A stretch of DNA of 64,000 nucleotides, from NCBI GenBank assembly GCA_015680685.1, contig MNCI01000273.1, positions 337,430 to 401,429 on the forward strand, read 5' to 3'. Within the stretch, counting starts at the first letter, position 1. Each line of letters starts with the position of its first letter. The DNA comes from Gnetum montanum (taxonomy: Eukaryota > Streptophyta > Gnetopsida > Gnetales > Gnetaceae). Position numbers and translations under genes: made by a program. Under the pieces are notes generated by a model. The model saw only the letters and a list, made by a program, of their open reading frames with translations. It was not told the origin of the DNA and did no database searches. Positions 32,650-43,745 of this stretch are shown here, piece by piece.

Positions 32650-33600
32650 GTGCCTAAGTGGGAAACAATGGGGGTTCACTTGGATGGGGGTTCAAGGTCC
32701 ATTGAAGTTAATTCAATCAACTCCATGATCCATATGTGATGCCACTCCCAATGCTATCAAAGATCTAGTGCTATAATCTTAGTTCTCCAACATTGGCTAC
32801 TACTAGGAGGTGAGAAAGGTGGAAAATTTGGATGTTAGACTGCTCCATACTAGGGTTTGGAAATCCCAAAAGTGCAAAGTTGAAATAAAAAATCCACAAA
32901 TTTTAAAGCTATAATGCTTCCACATTGGGGTTCAAGAGAATGCAAGTATGGGAACTTGCAAGAGCTCTTGAGTGCTTGAGAATGTCCAAGTGTGGAATCA
33001 TAGAAAATTTTATACTATGTGAAGTGTTGAAGCTTGAAAAAATTCTAGAACATGTAAATGGTGTTAGAGGCTATTTTTTATAGGTTCTGGGCCATGAATG
33101 GGGCTGCAAAATGGCTACAAATTCGCTATAAAATGGCTGCAAATTTGTTGCTAAATTTAGGCAAGATAGGTGCCCAAATTTTAAGGGTTATTATACATAG
33201 TAAGTGATTTCCCCCATGGCCATTCCATTTACTATAAATAGTAATCGAGGCACACCTTCCATGCTGAAGATGAATCTTCCATGTTGGAGGATGCAATTTT
33301 CAATGTTGGAGGTGAAGACTCCATGCTAGGGGAAAACTTCCATGCTAAGGGGGGAAGGTTTCTACGCTATGCATGTAGTCGCTACACTGAAGGAAGAAAG
33401 TTTCCAAAACTCCCATCCTTCCATGTTTGGGGTAGGTGAGATTTACCCTTGCATGTGTTTCCAGTGTAGAAAAGTATATACCTCCCATAAAACCCATCAA
33501 ATTATATTTTTGGCATTCCAAAAGGTATTTTTAACCCCCAAAGCCCAGATATAGATACAAGGTGACTTTTTTCACTTTGGGAATAAGGCTTTGACCACTT
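32650..33600 (-). promoter_or_regulatory. LTR/promoter-like segment of Tat-like element E
   Basis: On the minus strand CCTATAAAAAATAG (about 33070-33090) is a good TATA box. It is followed by a long transcript-like leader toward gag. Upstream (33240-33360 on +) the phrase TTCCATGCT(A/G) recurs five times, related to the landmark of the 15850-18650 array. The LTR ends and the primer site could not be defined. Confidence 0.45.
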
Positions 33601-33839
33601 ATGAGGCATTTGCTACTTCAAAAATATAAAGTATGTGAAATTTCCAACTATGGATTACAATCTTCACATTTACAATGAAGTTTTGCCTCAAGTTTTATGG
33701 CGTGAAAGCTACATGATGAAAATTGACCATAAGATGCAAATTTTGTTAGTGTTTCAACATTGTTAATGACTCTATAAAGGTTGGTCTCATCCCTTGTTCC
33801 CCAATTGATGGTTTCTACAATCTATTATAGATGAATCAT

Positions 33840-34930
33840 TGATGGTCTATAATCCTATGGTTGTGATGGTGGAACTTACTGTTGTTGTTATTCTTGTTGT
33901 TGTTGTTATTACTCTTGCTATTGTTGCTATTGTTGTTGTTGTTTCTCTTATGCTTATTCTTTCTCTTGTGTGCTTCACCATGATCTTTTCTAGGTGGTGT
34001 TGGTTTGAGCAATTCAGCATATGAAGATTTTGGGCTCTCCTAGGGATGTCATTAGTGTATTCCAGGATTACAGCTTGCTTGCACAACTTCCTAATTAGGT
34101 AGAAAAATGGAATTGTTGGCTTTCTTATATTCCTTTCTTCAAACTACCTTTGAATTTCCATAAAATAGAGTTGTGCAAGGTTGACATTGTATTTTCCCAT
34201 CAAAATCAAACTTCCCCTAGCTACATAACTAGATATTTTGTTGAGTTGTTTTGTTGGGAATAGATGATAAGTGCCAATTTTGAAGTAGATTCTTTCTTCA
34301 AGAGTTTGCTCATTATAGTCCTTATCTTTTTTCCATATGTCCATTTCAGCCATAGTATTCTAGTTTTAGGATCTAATCAGGTGGATAGATGTCCTAACCT
34401 TGTCCCTTCATTAGGTATATTCAGAGCTTTTTTAATACCATGATCAAGAATGAAACTAAGACTCCTCCATTTTTGAATATGGTACCCTCTTTCTTGTTGT
34501 GCCAAAACCAGTAGGTTTCTCCAAGGTACCATTTAGCATTATGTGAAAGTTTAGGCTAGAGTGGTGATGCTTGGAGTTGTGTCCTTACTACTTTAGGAAC
34601 AAATTCCATAAATGGGCCAAAGTTCATTTCCACAATAATTATGGTAAAGATGGATCTCTCCTAAATAGCTTGGAAGTTGTGTTGTGATAACGTGAGGCAT
34701 TGTCTTGGCACTTATGGTTCCTTTGCCACTCCTTGGGCTGATTATCCTATAGCAAGAGTTTCTTGATGAATGCTAAAGAATTAGGCTTCCTACTCCTCAT
34801 GTTCTAGTTGTTGTCCTCCTATTCAACCTCTACCTTAGCCTCTCAATCTCTTACTTGCATCTTGTGAGGGTTCTCCTTATGCTCCTCTCTTTGGAACCAT
34901 CTACAATCATTAATGAATTGGGAATCATTA
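33840..34930 (-). pseudogene. Gag-like remains of an unclassified element, Asn-rich
   Basis: Minus-strand open pieces follow an LTR-type promoter at 35440-35550. One is SKEEHKENPHKMQVRD with an NSLAFIKKLLL... segment, another is NFGPFMEFVPKVVRTQLQAS with SHNAKWYLGETYWFWHNK, and the longest (34353-34144) starts MAEMDIWKKDKDYNEQTLEE. The stretch ends in an Asn-rich run encoded by GTT/ATT trinucleotides (33870-33950 on +). I recognise no domain; gag is inferred from position only. Confidence 0.3.
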
Positions 34931-35439
34931 GAAGGTATTTTCTAATTTTTATAACTCCCTTCCTTTCTCATACTTTTGGTTAAATTAAGTTCTTAGTTGT
35001 TAGCATTGTAGAGTTAGAAAATTTTTACAAAAGGTTACATCATGAGTGTTAATTTCTTTATAACCCTTTACAATTGTTCGTTTTTTCCTTATGTATGGCT
35101 CATAATGAGGGTTATGATTCCTTAAGAGAATTATTCGAATGTTCTAGTCATTAATATGATTGATTCTTCCTTAAGATTTTCAACTTTCACTTCCTACTTA
35201 CTCTTAAACTATAGTTTAAGCATTATAATTTTTCAAAACATTAACTAATAGTTTTCTCACTAGCACCTCCCACAACTAAGATAAGCACTCCATGATCAAA
35301 TAGGTTCAAAAATCATGAAAATCAAAGGGATACTGGTCAAGTTATGTCTTGGGAAAGCTAGGATGTCAAAGCTCAAACTAGAGAAGAAAAGTTGAAAAAT
35401 ATTCCTTGTGTGCAAATGAAAAATGATGAAAAATTTGGC

Positions 35440-35550
35440 TAAGTTCCTACATATTTATACTTTTTGGCTCACCTAATATTACGGATCCAACATTAAGAAT
35501 CTGATATCGATGCAGACCCAATATCGAAGCCCAAAAAATTACTTTTTTCA
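35440..35550 (-). promoter_or_regulatory. Athila-type LTR promoter with ATAT boxes
   Basis: TATTTATA at 35452-35459 (minus-strand TATA box) and the boxes AATATT 35475, AACATT 35489 (decayed), GATATC 35503 and AATATC 35520 lie before a possible LTR start (minus-strand TGAAAAAAG, + end 35550). Spacing is 14, 14 and 17. The LTR body to the left does not resemble the A-D LTRs, so it is a different subfamily or badly decayed. Confidence 0.55.
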
Positions 35551-35848
35551 TAAGGGTTTGATGGGAGAAAATGATCTTTTTGGATATTTAGAAAGTTTTA
35601 AGGTTATTCAAAGGGTTTTAATGATGGAGATATGCATACTTTTATCAAAAATTTGTCATTGGATGTTTAGATAGAAGGAATCTGAAGCTATGAAAGTTCA
35701 TTAGATGGATAAGAAGGGTGATGAATTCATGTTGTGATAATGGATAGTATAAATGATATGGGAAGTTTTTATTGACATTTGTTGATGCTAGAAGATTCAA
35801 GATGATGTGGAATCACTTGGTAGGTATAAGATACGACAGTTATACAAG

Positions 35849-37040
35849 TGGGTCCTCCCCAAAGTAGGCTCCATCCCTTAATGACCTTGTATAACCATTC
35901 CTAAAAGTGTTCTTAGGCACTTAAGGATTTGATTGTAATGCATACCTATTTAGAAAAACACACATGTTAGTACAACTAGATTGGAAAAATAACTCTATGT
36001 TAAAAAACACCACCAGTTATGACTATTCTTACAATAAGATGAAATGGACTTAGAAGGGGTTGCAGAAATTGGGATGTGAGATGTCTTACCATAAGCATAA
36101 TGAATTCTTGTGTTTTATTGATGTTAAATTAATCATTACCTTTTCTATCCAAGATTCAAACCAAGTCTAGACCACATTCTAACGACATCGAATGACTTCA
36201 TCTCTTGGAATGACTATCATAAGACTTAATATTACAAGGAGTATCATCACTAGGCACATTGTCCAAGGAAGGGGTTTATTTGTAGCACTTTGTTTATTTT
36301 TTAGATTTCTAAGAAGCCACCTACCTTCAGGCATGGATAACATGTCTTTCTAATGGAACTTCCAAAAAATTATTATGTGCTCTTTTATTTTTATTTTTTT
36401 TCAACCTTTTAAGGTAGCACTTATTTTACTCTTACTCCCACTTTTTGTTAGATCTACAAGGATATAATACAACCTTTGAAATATGATAGAACTCACAACA
36501 GTAATCTAGAAGAATCCACAAATCCCCTTGATGTTACATCCTTTCCATTCTCACTTAGCTTTTCACTTTTCAATCTAGAAATAATGATCATAGGTTTATG
36601 CTTAGTTGTATGATGGAAAAAGATATCATTATGGCCATGGTAAGAACCTCTTATTAATGGAATGGATGGACAAATGGTGTGGGCTCAGTATTCAACTTAT
36701 TAGTTTCTTATGACTTGATAACATAGAGGAATATTCACCTTATTGGGCTATATAATGACTTTATTCAATGTGTCTTATCAATAATCAAAATTATCTACAA
36801 AAGGTTTGAAAAAAAGTATGAAAAAGATAGTAAAAGTTTGAAAAGGTATAGGAATGAAAAATGTCAAACAATAAAAAATGATTAAAGACTAGAAATATAT
36901 GAAAGAATCTCAAATTTTTTAACAAATGAGAAAGTGAAAGACTAGAAAAAATTGTATTAAAGAATGTAAAAGAGGGAAAAGAATTATCAAAAAAAAGAAT
37001 GAAAAACACTTACTAATTCTAGGATCAAGATAAGGCATCT
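35849..37040 (-). other. 3' non-coding region of element D
   Basis: No coding signal. Shared blocks with A and B are the CTTTGGGGAGGACCCA motif (35849-35864, minus strand) and a weaker version of the CATGTTACCCATGC block at about 36300-36365. Low-complexity GAAAAA/TTTGAAAA sequence fills 36800-37000. Confidence 0.6.
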
Positions 37041-37498
37041 CCCCCACAACTGAATCATGGGTGAGTGTTTGAAAAATGCTCCCTAGATCTCTTGGATCAT
37101 ACACTAGGCAGTTCACTTCATCTTTATTAATTTAACTATTCTATTATTGTCCCATGTGATCTGGATGATGGTTGAGTTTTTATCATCTAAATCCCTATTA
37201 TCTTTTCCCTTTGGTGTACAATTATGAGTTTGTAGTTTTCTTTTTGGGGTTTTAGTTGGAGTTATTTTCTAAGATTGGAAATTAGTAAGTGATTCAAATT
37301 TTTCCATGCATGTTTTAGAAAATTTTTTGTTCCAATTAGTGGCCATAGGGTGTCATTTGGTTTTATGGCTCTTGCCCTCTCTTGTATTCACACTTGTTAT
37401 TCACACTTATTTTGGATTGGTGTAATGACTGTGTTAACATTCTAAAGTGTTGGTCCATGACTGTAGATTTTTCTTTCAGTAGTAATGCATGGAATTCA

Positions 37499-37900
37499 TT
37501 ACATGTGTATGGATTTGTGCATGTCTTCCTTAGAGACCTCAATAGATAGATCCCTCATACTTAGCTTAGCATTAACTATGTTAAGCCATGTTCTCCCCAT
37601 GAAAATTGAAAATTCCTTATTAGCATCTTTCATATCAATTACCAAAACATTTTTTGGATAAGACCATCCATTAACAATGGCCACTATGTCATCTATTCAT
37701 TCCAAAGGAATGACAATAGACTAATTTGCAAGCTCTAACCTAATGTTGCACTCTTTCAATGATGGTAGGTTCCATACTTGATATGTTTTAAAAGAGATCA
37801 AAATTACTTTGGAACCTAAGTCTAATAGAGCTTTGCATGGTAGATTCTTATAGATAAATCAAAGAAACTCCTAGATCAATTCTCTTCTTAGGGAGTGGTC
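37499..37900 (-). pseudogene. Protease of element D
   Basis: Minus-strand reading gives LPCKALLDLGSKVILISFKT at about 37840-37780 and, in the open stretch 37684-37499, VNGWSYPKNVLVIDMKDANK followed by FSIFMGRTWLNIVNAKLS. The active-site triad is DLG instead of DSG, keeping the catalytic Asp but losing the Ser. It is parallel to the A, B and C proteases; after it the frame becomes non-homologous and full of stops until the integrase tail. Confidence 0.8.
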
Positions 37901-38099
37901 CTACCTTAAATTTTCTTGAGCATGATAGTCTATATATTTTTTTTTGGATGATGATGGAAACTTGTTGGTAGTAAGAGGATCTATTTTAGAAGAAACTAGT
38001 CTCAATGAAGTTCTAACTCTAGCAACCTTTTTTGAACTTTTCCTAAAGAAAGGACATTTCTTTGTCTAGTCTTTAGTGTTTCTAGTAAGATTCTTCACT

Positions 38100-40455
38100 T
38101 GTATATTTACTACCCTTGTAGATTTCCTCTACTATGGTTGTGATGGAAATTCCCCTTGCTTAGTGGGTGGTGGCACTAGTGGTAAAGGATTTGGATTGTA
38201 ATTTGAAAAATCATCTACTTGTGGATGCATATACGAGTTTGAGTTTGTCCTTGGTGGCATTAGGTAGTCATATTTCAGTAGATAATATTGTGCAGTTTAA
38301 ATAGTTACATTTATTGGTGAGATTGGACGTTAAATGAAATATCCATATGAATCTAGCTACCTATATGGATACTGTTAGTGAGGTGATGGCATAGCCCATA
38401 ATTGAGGCTATTTCCATTGCTAATAAAAATGCTCTTATGGCTATAGTAAAGCTCCACTAGGATAACACATTGGTTGGAGGTTCTATCAATAGTTACCTTG
38501 AGGATAAGATAATTGTTTGGGCATATATCTTTTAACAAATCTAGGATTGAGTGCATATACCCTTGTCTCTTATAGATGTGTCATGATTGGGCAACATTCC
38601 TTTGGATGTTCATATTAACACATAGTGCAACCTTCCTCATTGATGGAGCTAGTATGTGAGCACTCAGTCATTGAAGAAAATTTACCTTTGTGTCCAGAAA
38701 TTTTCTTCTTCTTTTTTTCTCTTTCCCTTTTCCAAAGGCTTGCTCAATTCTTTCCTTCATAATATTTAATGCAGTTGTAAATTTTTCATCAACAGAATCC
38801 CACATTTTATCTACTTTCGTTGTGATGTCACTTATAGAATTTTGGATCGATAGAGTCTTTTTCTAAATAGCATGATCCTAGGATTATTCCTCTTGTGTAT
38901 CACAAATCCATGCATCTCTCTTTTTGATTAATGGATCTTTTTTTTACTCTTTAGCTGATTCCCTTTTTCTTAAGTCACCCTTTTCCTTTTCAACTTGATT
39001 GATTAATCTTTGGATGTAATGGGTAGTCATTGTTGATAATCTTTCTTGGGCATAAATCCTAGGAGTCTCTTAGGTTTTGCTTTGTAACCCATCTAGAATG
39101 TGCTTGAGCTATTCCCTTTGTGAAAATCCATGGCCTAGACATGTATGCAATAGCGAATAGTATCTACCCATTACTACATCAAGTGTCTCATAAGTCCCTT
39201 GCTTCCATCCTGCGATCTATTTTCTTAAGTTATATACTCCTAAATAATTTTGGTATTTATCGTTGAAGAGTTTGAGTATGGTACTTCAGCATCTAATTGA
39301 TTCAAGTTCTAGTGACCAATACTAGCTCTCTTCCTCCTTCACAAGTATTCTAGGAAATAGATTTAGCTTTTTCCAATCACTTTTAATGTTTTTTAGGGCA
39401 TAGACATTGTGAAAATGTTGAAGGTGATGTTGTGAATTAGCATTATATCCACCTTCTAATCTTGACATGTTACTCATGTCTAGCCGTTTGATATAGCTAT
39501 CTCTCACGTGCTTTGTTACGATGTAAACAATTCCTTGGATGTTAATCATACTACGAGTTACCATTAGAGGTTCATTATCTTAATCAGGTTTTTGTGCTCT
39601 TTTCTAGCAGCATCCCCTTCTATGCTCATGCCTTTCCTAATCCTCTCTTTGATCCTTGTATCTTCTTTATTCATACTCTTCATCTTTTGAATCATAATTT
39701 CTTGAATGTTGGTCATAACAATCATGAGTCCTTCTCTCCTCCCTTTCATAATCTCTATGCCTTGGCCTCCTACTATCAGAGTCCTTTAATGATCATGAAG
39801 ATTAGGATGAGTTACTAGGAGAATGGTGCTAGCTTATTCTCCTTTCATAACTCCTATATTTGTCTTTGTGAAATCATGCAGATACTCTTGGCCTTGAGTT
39901 ATATATATATCTTGAGCTGATTGTCCCCCTCTTGGATGTCTCTACTAGGGTAGGCTACATTTGAACTTTGGTAGGTTCTTCTTGTTTGATGATAGGTGTT
40001 TTTGAAGGTTCTTCATGATTCTGGTGGATTTTTTCTGCGATGAAGGTATTAACATCATGTTCCTCCAAGACAACAATAGTGTTGACCTACATCCCTTTTT
40101 TATGTACATGTTTGATTTACATGGTAGCATCTCTCCTCATATGGTTCTTTGTGGGTTCATAGGGTCTAGTCACATGGTACCCTTCCTAGATTTGGTTTAA
40201 ATTCATTCCTCATAAGATAGTTTGGCGCATGATGAATGTTCATTTTGGAGGTAGGACAATGTTGCCTTGTATGTCTCTCCACCTCATTTGGCTATCCTAA
40301 TGAAAGATGAAAGTAAAATCTAGGTGGTAAGGATTAGTATGAGCATAAGTGATTTTTGATTGCATTCACATCCCCCATTCTTCTTCATCTTCAATTTTGT
40401 CATTGCTCCTCCGTATCCTTTTGATAGTTGGTGATGTATCTTTGTTTGAGGCCAT
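38100..40455 (-). pseudogene. gag of element D
   Basis: A start ATG at 40455 (MASNKDTSPTIKRIRR) lies about 125 nt from the primer site, at the same place as B's start. The capsid region is 39564-39170 (LEGGYNANSQHHLQHFHNVY, NLFPRILVKEEESWYWSLE, LKLFNDKYQN). A linker with RIYAQERLSTM follows, then the Cys motif CTMC*YEHPKECC at about 38580-38620, in which a Gln codon has become a stop. A Tyr/Gly/Ala-rich tail ends the gene. Many stops; not functional. Confidence 0.8.
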
Positions 40456-40581
40456 GTTTGTGATTTAGGAAATTGGTTAAGTGTGCATACTTTTTTGGGG
40501 TTATTAAAAATTAAGATTTTATCTTTAGGTTTTTGATATGATGAACTTTGAAAAATTAATTACTAAGAATACATTGACTTG

Positions 40582-40599
40582 TCCCTAGCAACGGCACCA
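40582..40599 (-). other. Primer binding site of element D (tRNA-Asp)
   Basis: TCCCTAGCAACGGCACCA on the + strand, one base from the LTR, matches the plant tRNA-Asp 3' end (TCCCCGGCAACGGCGCCA) in 15 of 18 bases. Athila elements use tRNA-Asp. Confidence 0.8.
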
Positions 40600-40600
40600 A

Positions 40601-41519
40601 TGATGAGCAATGGAGTAATCCAACATCCAACCATATGAGATACAAGTGTTCATGCATAGCCTGGTCGAATATCATGGATGAGACAATGTGATTATGCTAG
40701 TAATTGGTTTAAGTTTGTAATCATTGTCTTCCCATCTAAGTTAGTAAAATCAATGTGTATGATTTAACTCACAATGAGGTGTATGATATGTTGATGTTGT
40801 AGGTCCATTCTCCTAGTATTCATTGTAAAGAGTGAAGATAATTCTAAGTCTAAGTTTAACTAAAGCAATAAAGGAATCTAATCTAGCATATGGTGATAAG
40901 CATTTACTCCTGATCTTTCATTCATGCATTGGACTTCATGTAACTACTATTGGGATTACCAAGTACTTCACTACTAAGCGTACCAAGGGATAGTACTATT
41001 AAGTTACCAAGCAATTAAACTTAATTATTTGAGATCAATCATACTCATTCCACTTAACAACAGTAAGAGTAAAGTGCATAGAAAGTAAATAAATAACTAG
41101 GAAAAAAGCAATTATTATACTAAGTCAAAATGATAAACATTAGTCTAAGTAAACAGTAAAGAAGTCTAAGTGATGTTGTAATATGCAAAGTAATCTCGAT
41201 CTTTATTTTTAGTCATGAAACATGTTCAAGTACATTCCACTTGAATAAATATTGTGTGCAATCACTTAACATCATATTGCAGGCATACAATGCTAAGTGC
41301 TAAGTGCTAAAATCAAGAAAACAAAATAATAGAGTTTCGCTAAGGTTGGAATGAAATTATTATTTGGACCATGTGCCTAAGTTTCATATTTATAGGCCTA
41401 CACATGTCCATGATATTAGATATATGATATCGTAGCTTGTGCCTTGATATCAAGGATCCAATATTACAACTCTGGTATCAAATCCCTGATATTGTAGTTG
41501 ATCAAAATTTGATTTATCA
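40601..41519 (-). repeat. 5' LTR of element D (919 bp)
   Basis: On + it runs from TGATGAGCAATGG to ...GATTTATCA, so TG...CA in element orientation. TATA box TATTTATA is at 41387-41394. Boxes GATATT 41412, GATATC 41426, GATATC 41446, AATATT 41460, GGTATC 41474 and GATATT 41488 have steps 14, 20, 14, 14 and 14, the longest array in the window. The outer flank is ACTGG (41520-41524). Confidence 0.9.
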
Positions 41520-41976
41520 ACTGGCAAATACCACACTACCCATCATGGCCTTAAACTGGAAAATGCCACATGGCTTGCATGGCCTAAAACTAGCAAAAAA
41601 CCTTATATCTCATTTTAACTTTAGTCTACAACCTTGTTTTCTAGTTGTTTCAACCTTTTAGCACATTATAACCAAGTTTAGCCAATGTAGCCTTAGAATA
41701 TAAATTACAACATAAAACCATAACACAAGAAAAACCCAAGATGCTAGACCATTATAACCAATATTAAAACTGAAACTTAAAATTAAAATGTCTATAGCAT
41801 CACAACCATAACCACATGATGTGGTAAACTACTTAAACAATAAACTGTAAGAATAACATAAATTGTCTCCAATTGAATAATTGGCTAACATTAGTCATAC
41901 AACATCATCAAAGTAAAATTGAATTGACAAATGATAACTAAAACTGGCAATCATTATAGGTGGGACATAGGCGATG
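41520..41976. other. 3' flank of copy 2, with inverted border motifs
   Basis: GGCCTTAAACTGG and GGCCTAAAACTAGC (41545-41600) are the inverse of motifs flanking copy 1 at 25065-25190. So this DNA belongs to the same repeat family, and D appears inserted in or next to it. Confidence 0.55.
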
Positions 41977-42760
41977 CTAAGGAGCATCTAAAGGAGGGAG
42001 TGGAGCATCATTTCCACCTTCACCGTCGGGGCCACTACCATCATCTAGTGCCTATAACATGATAACACAAAATCGATAACTAACCAACACACATCAAACC
42101 AAAGTTAATAACTTAAAATGTAATAAAACCAAAGCTAATACAAGCAAACTTGAGATGGTTCTAGGGTCGCATGTTCTATGGGGAAGTTCTGAAGATCAAC
42201 CTCTAAATGGTGGAGGAGCTAATATTCAGACAAGTTAGCCTAGTCTATGTCCCCAAGATTAATACCTGTGAGGATGTCCCTTGTTGATGTCACTCCATGT
42301 AGGTGGCTCATGTGAAAACATGGTGGTTGTTACCTCCCTTGAGGCAATAGTCATCTAGTAAGTGGAAAAGTTATCTACAACCATGCTCTTCGTAAACATC
42401 TTATAGGTATCCTTCATGTTAATCCCCATCATAAACAACTCTAGCCTCTGCCTTTCTATAGACTCTTCTTGTAACCATTTAAGATAGGCATCTTGGTTGG
42501 CCTTGTACATCCTCTTATGATCCTTTTGTGTATGACCCTACTCAAGGACCCAAGCATAGTAATCTTTCTACTTATGAGCCTTGTGGTTTATGAGATCTAT
42601 CTGAAGCTTTTGTTCTACTACCTCTCTAGTAAGGGAAACCTTGTCATAGATCACATTTCAATAGCAGGCCCAAGTTATCTCCTTGGTGTGCAAGGATTAG
42701 GGCTAGACTTATGCTAACACACTAACAAGTGCTCAATAAATCATAATGGTAGGTTAATTA
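41977..42760 (-). pseudogene. Unrecognised intron-bearing gene, 3' part (copy 2)
   Basis: Minus-strand reading gives WACYWNVIYDKVSLTREVVE, then YKANQDAYLKWLQEESIERQ, RLELFMMGINMKDTYKMF and, after an intron of about 98 bp (42149-42052, GT...AG), a last exon ending GGNDAPLPPLDAP and stop at 41977-41979. Copy 1 (23990-24690, + strand) has the parallel blocks VIYDKL, YLKWLKEEL and NNSPLPPLD, with an intron at the equivalent place. This copy is better preserved in the blocks shown but has stops as well. It stops at about 42770 on the 5' side, and element D lies just beyond its 3' flank. Confidence 0.6.
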
Positions 42761-42769
42761 TAGTGCTTA

Positions 42770-43655
42770 CATTACATTGTATCCTTCTCAAATACCATGA
42801 TGCTTTAAGGGAATACATAGTCGGTGGTTATTATTTCCTTCCTTTGAATAAGTTTGAAGGTAACAAACAATTGTGTAACTCTTAATGTTCAAGTTTGCTT
42901 TCAAACAATACCAATGGTTGTGGTTTATTATATATTGCACTTTGAGTATATACTTGTCAAACATTGAGGAGAATGGAACATTTGTGATATGGTATCAATA
43001 AAACATTTAATAAGTTGAAATATAATTATGGAAATCCATTTAATTGGTATTTATATGTTTATGATCCTTGGAATTGTATTAACCCATTATTTATAAATCA
43101 AGGAAGCATGCGTGTACGTATTTTATTTTGAACAAATATTTGATCTCTTCTTCTTGTTTCCTTTTTAACTATATCAATGTATTATGGTGATATCTTAATG
43201 GATGCATCTTCAATTTTGGGTGGTGAAGAAAAATTGAAGATCCTTTTACAAAGCTTTTTCCATGTAAGGAACAAACATTAAAACTGACTTTGTAAGGTAA
43301 ACATGAATGCATGTTTCAGTATTTCTGGTTTGCACAATATGCATAAGTTAATATAGTAAGAAGTAATTTTTTGATCTTCCTCTTTTGGAAAACATAAAAA
43401 TAAAAATCATCCAGGTTGGATTTATGCATGAACTATTATCAAAAGTGCTTTGTTGTCTTGTTAATGTGGTCATCTAGCAGTAGCCAGTAAAGAAACTTTT
43501 AGCATCACAAAATAATTGTCATAAGAAGTCATTATTGAGGATGGTGAACTATTTATTTTAGAGAAATGAGGAGATAGTTCTAGGAAAGATATGGAAGAAC
43601 AAAAGGCTCTTTCTATTTGTTTCAAATAGGAAGAGGCAAAAGAGATACAAGATAG
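42770..43655. other. AT-rich non-coding DNA
   Basis: I see no gene, LTR or tandem repeat. Short open frames on the minus strand have no recognisable features. Confidence 0.5.
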
Positions 43656-43659
43656 GTGC

Positions 43660-43745
43660 ATGAGTTGATGGCTTAGTGGTTAATGTTCACACATCCCCTT
43701 TGAGGGGTGTAGGGTTCAATCCCATGCACCAAAACCTATCTTTCA
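43660..43745 (+). mobile_element. tRNA-derived SINE head (pol III promoter)
   Basis: TGGCTTAGTGG (43669-43679) fits the A box and GGTTCAATCCC (43713-43723) the B box of a tRNA-type pol III promoter, 33 bp apart as in tRNA-related SINEs. Between them CATCCCC TTTGA GGGGTG can form a hairpin. The segment cannot fold into a whole tRNA, which argues for a SINE rather than a tRNA gene. The 3' end of the element is not clear. Confidence 0.6.

Larger units (their letters stand above)
35849..41519 (-). mobile_element. Athila-like element D, RT/RH/IN-deleted, 3' end truncated
   Basis: Minus-strand order is 5' LTR (41519-40601), primer site (40582-40599), gag (40455-38100), protease (37900-37499), a ~350-bp stretch of no homology, the integrase C-terminal tail (37095-37040) and 3' non-coding DNA to the conserved motif at 35849-35864. 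RT, RNase H and most of integrase are absent, as in element A. Sequence left of 35849 no longer matches B, so the 3' LTR is lost or unrecognisable. Confidence 0.8.

Noticed and set aside
33839-34086. Open frames on both strands with Val/Ile- or Thr-rich sequence
   Set aside because: Low-complexity GTT/ATT trinucleotide run; only the minus-strand Asn-rich reading is plausible, as part of a decayed gag-like stretch.
36791-37116. Phe/Leu-rich minus-strand open frames of 72 and 65 codons
   Set aside because: They arise from GAAAAA-rich low-complexity DNA in the 3' part of element D. Only the integrase-tail part near 37040-37095 is supported by homology.
43660-43745. Functional tRNA gene
   Set aside because: A and B boxes are present, but acceptor and anticodon stems cannot be formed from the flanking bases.
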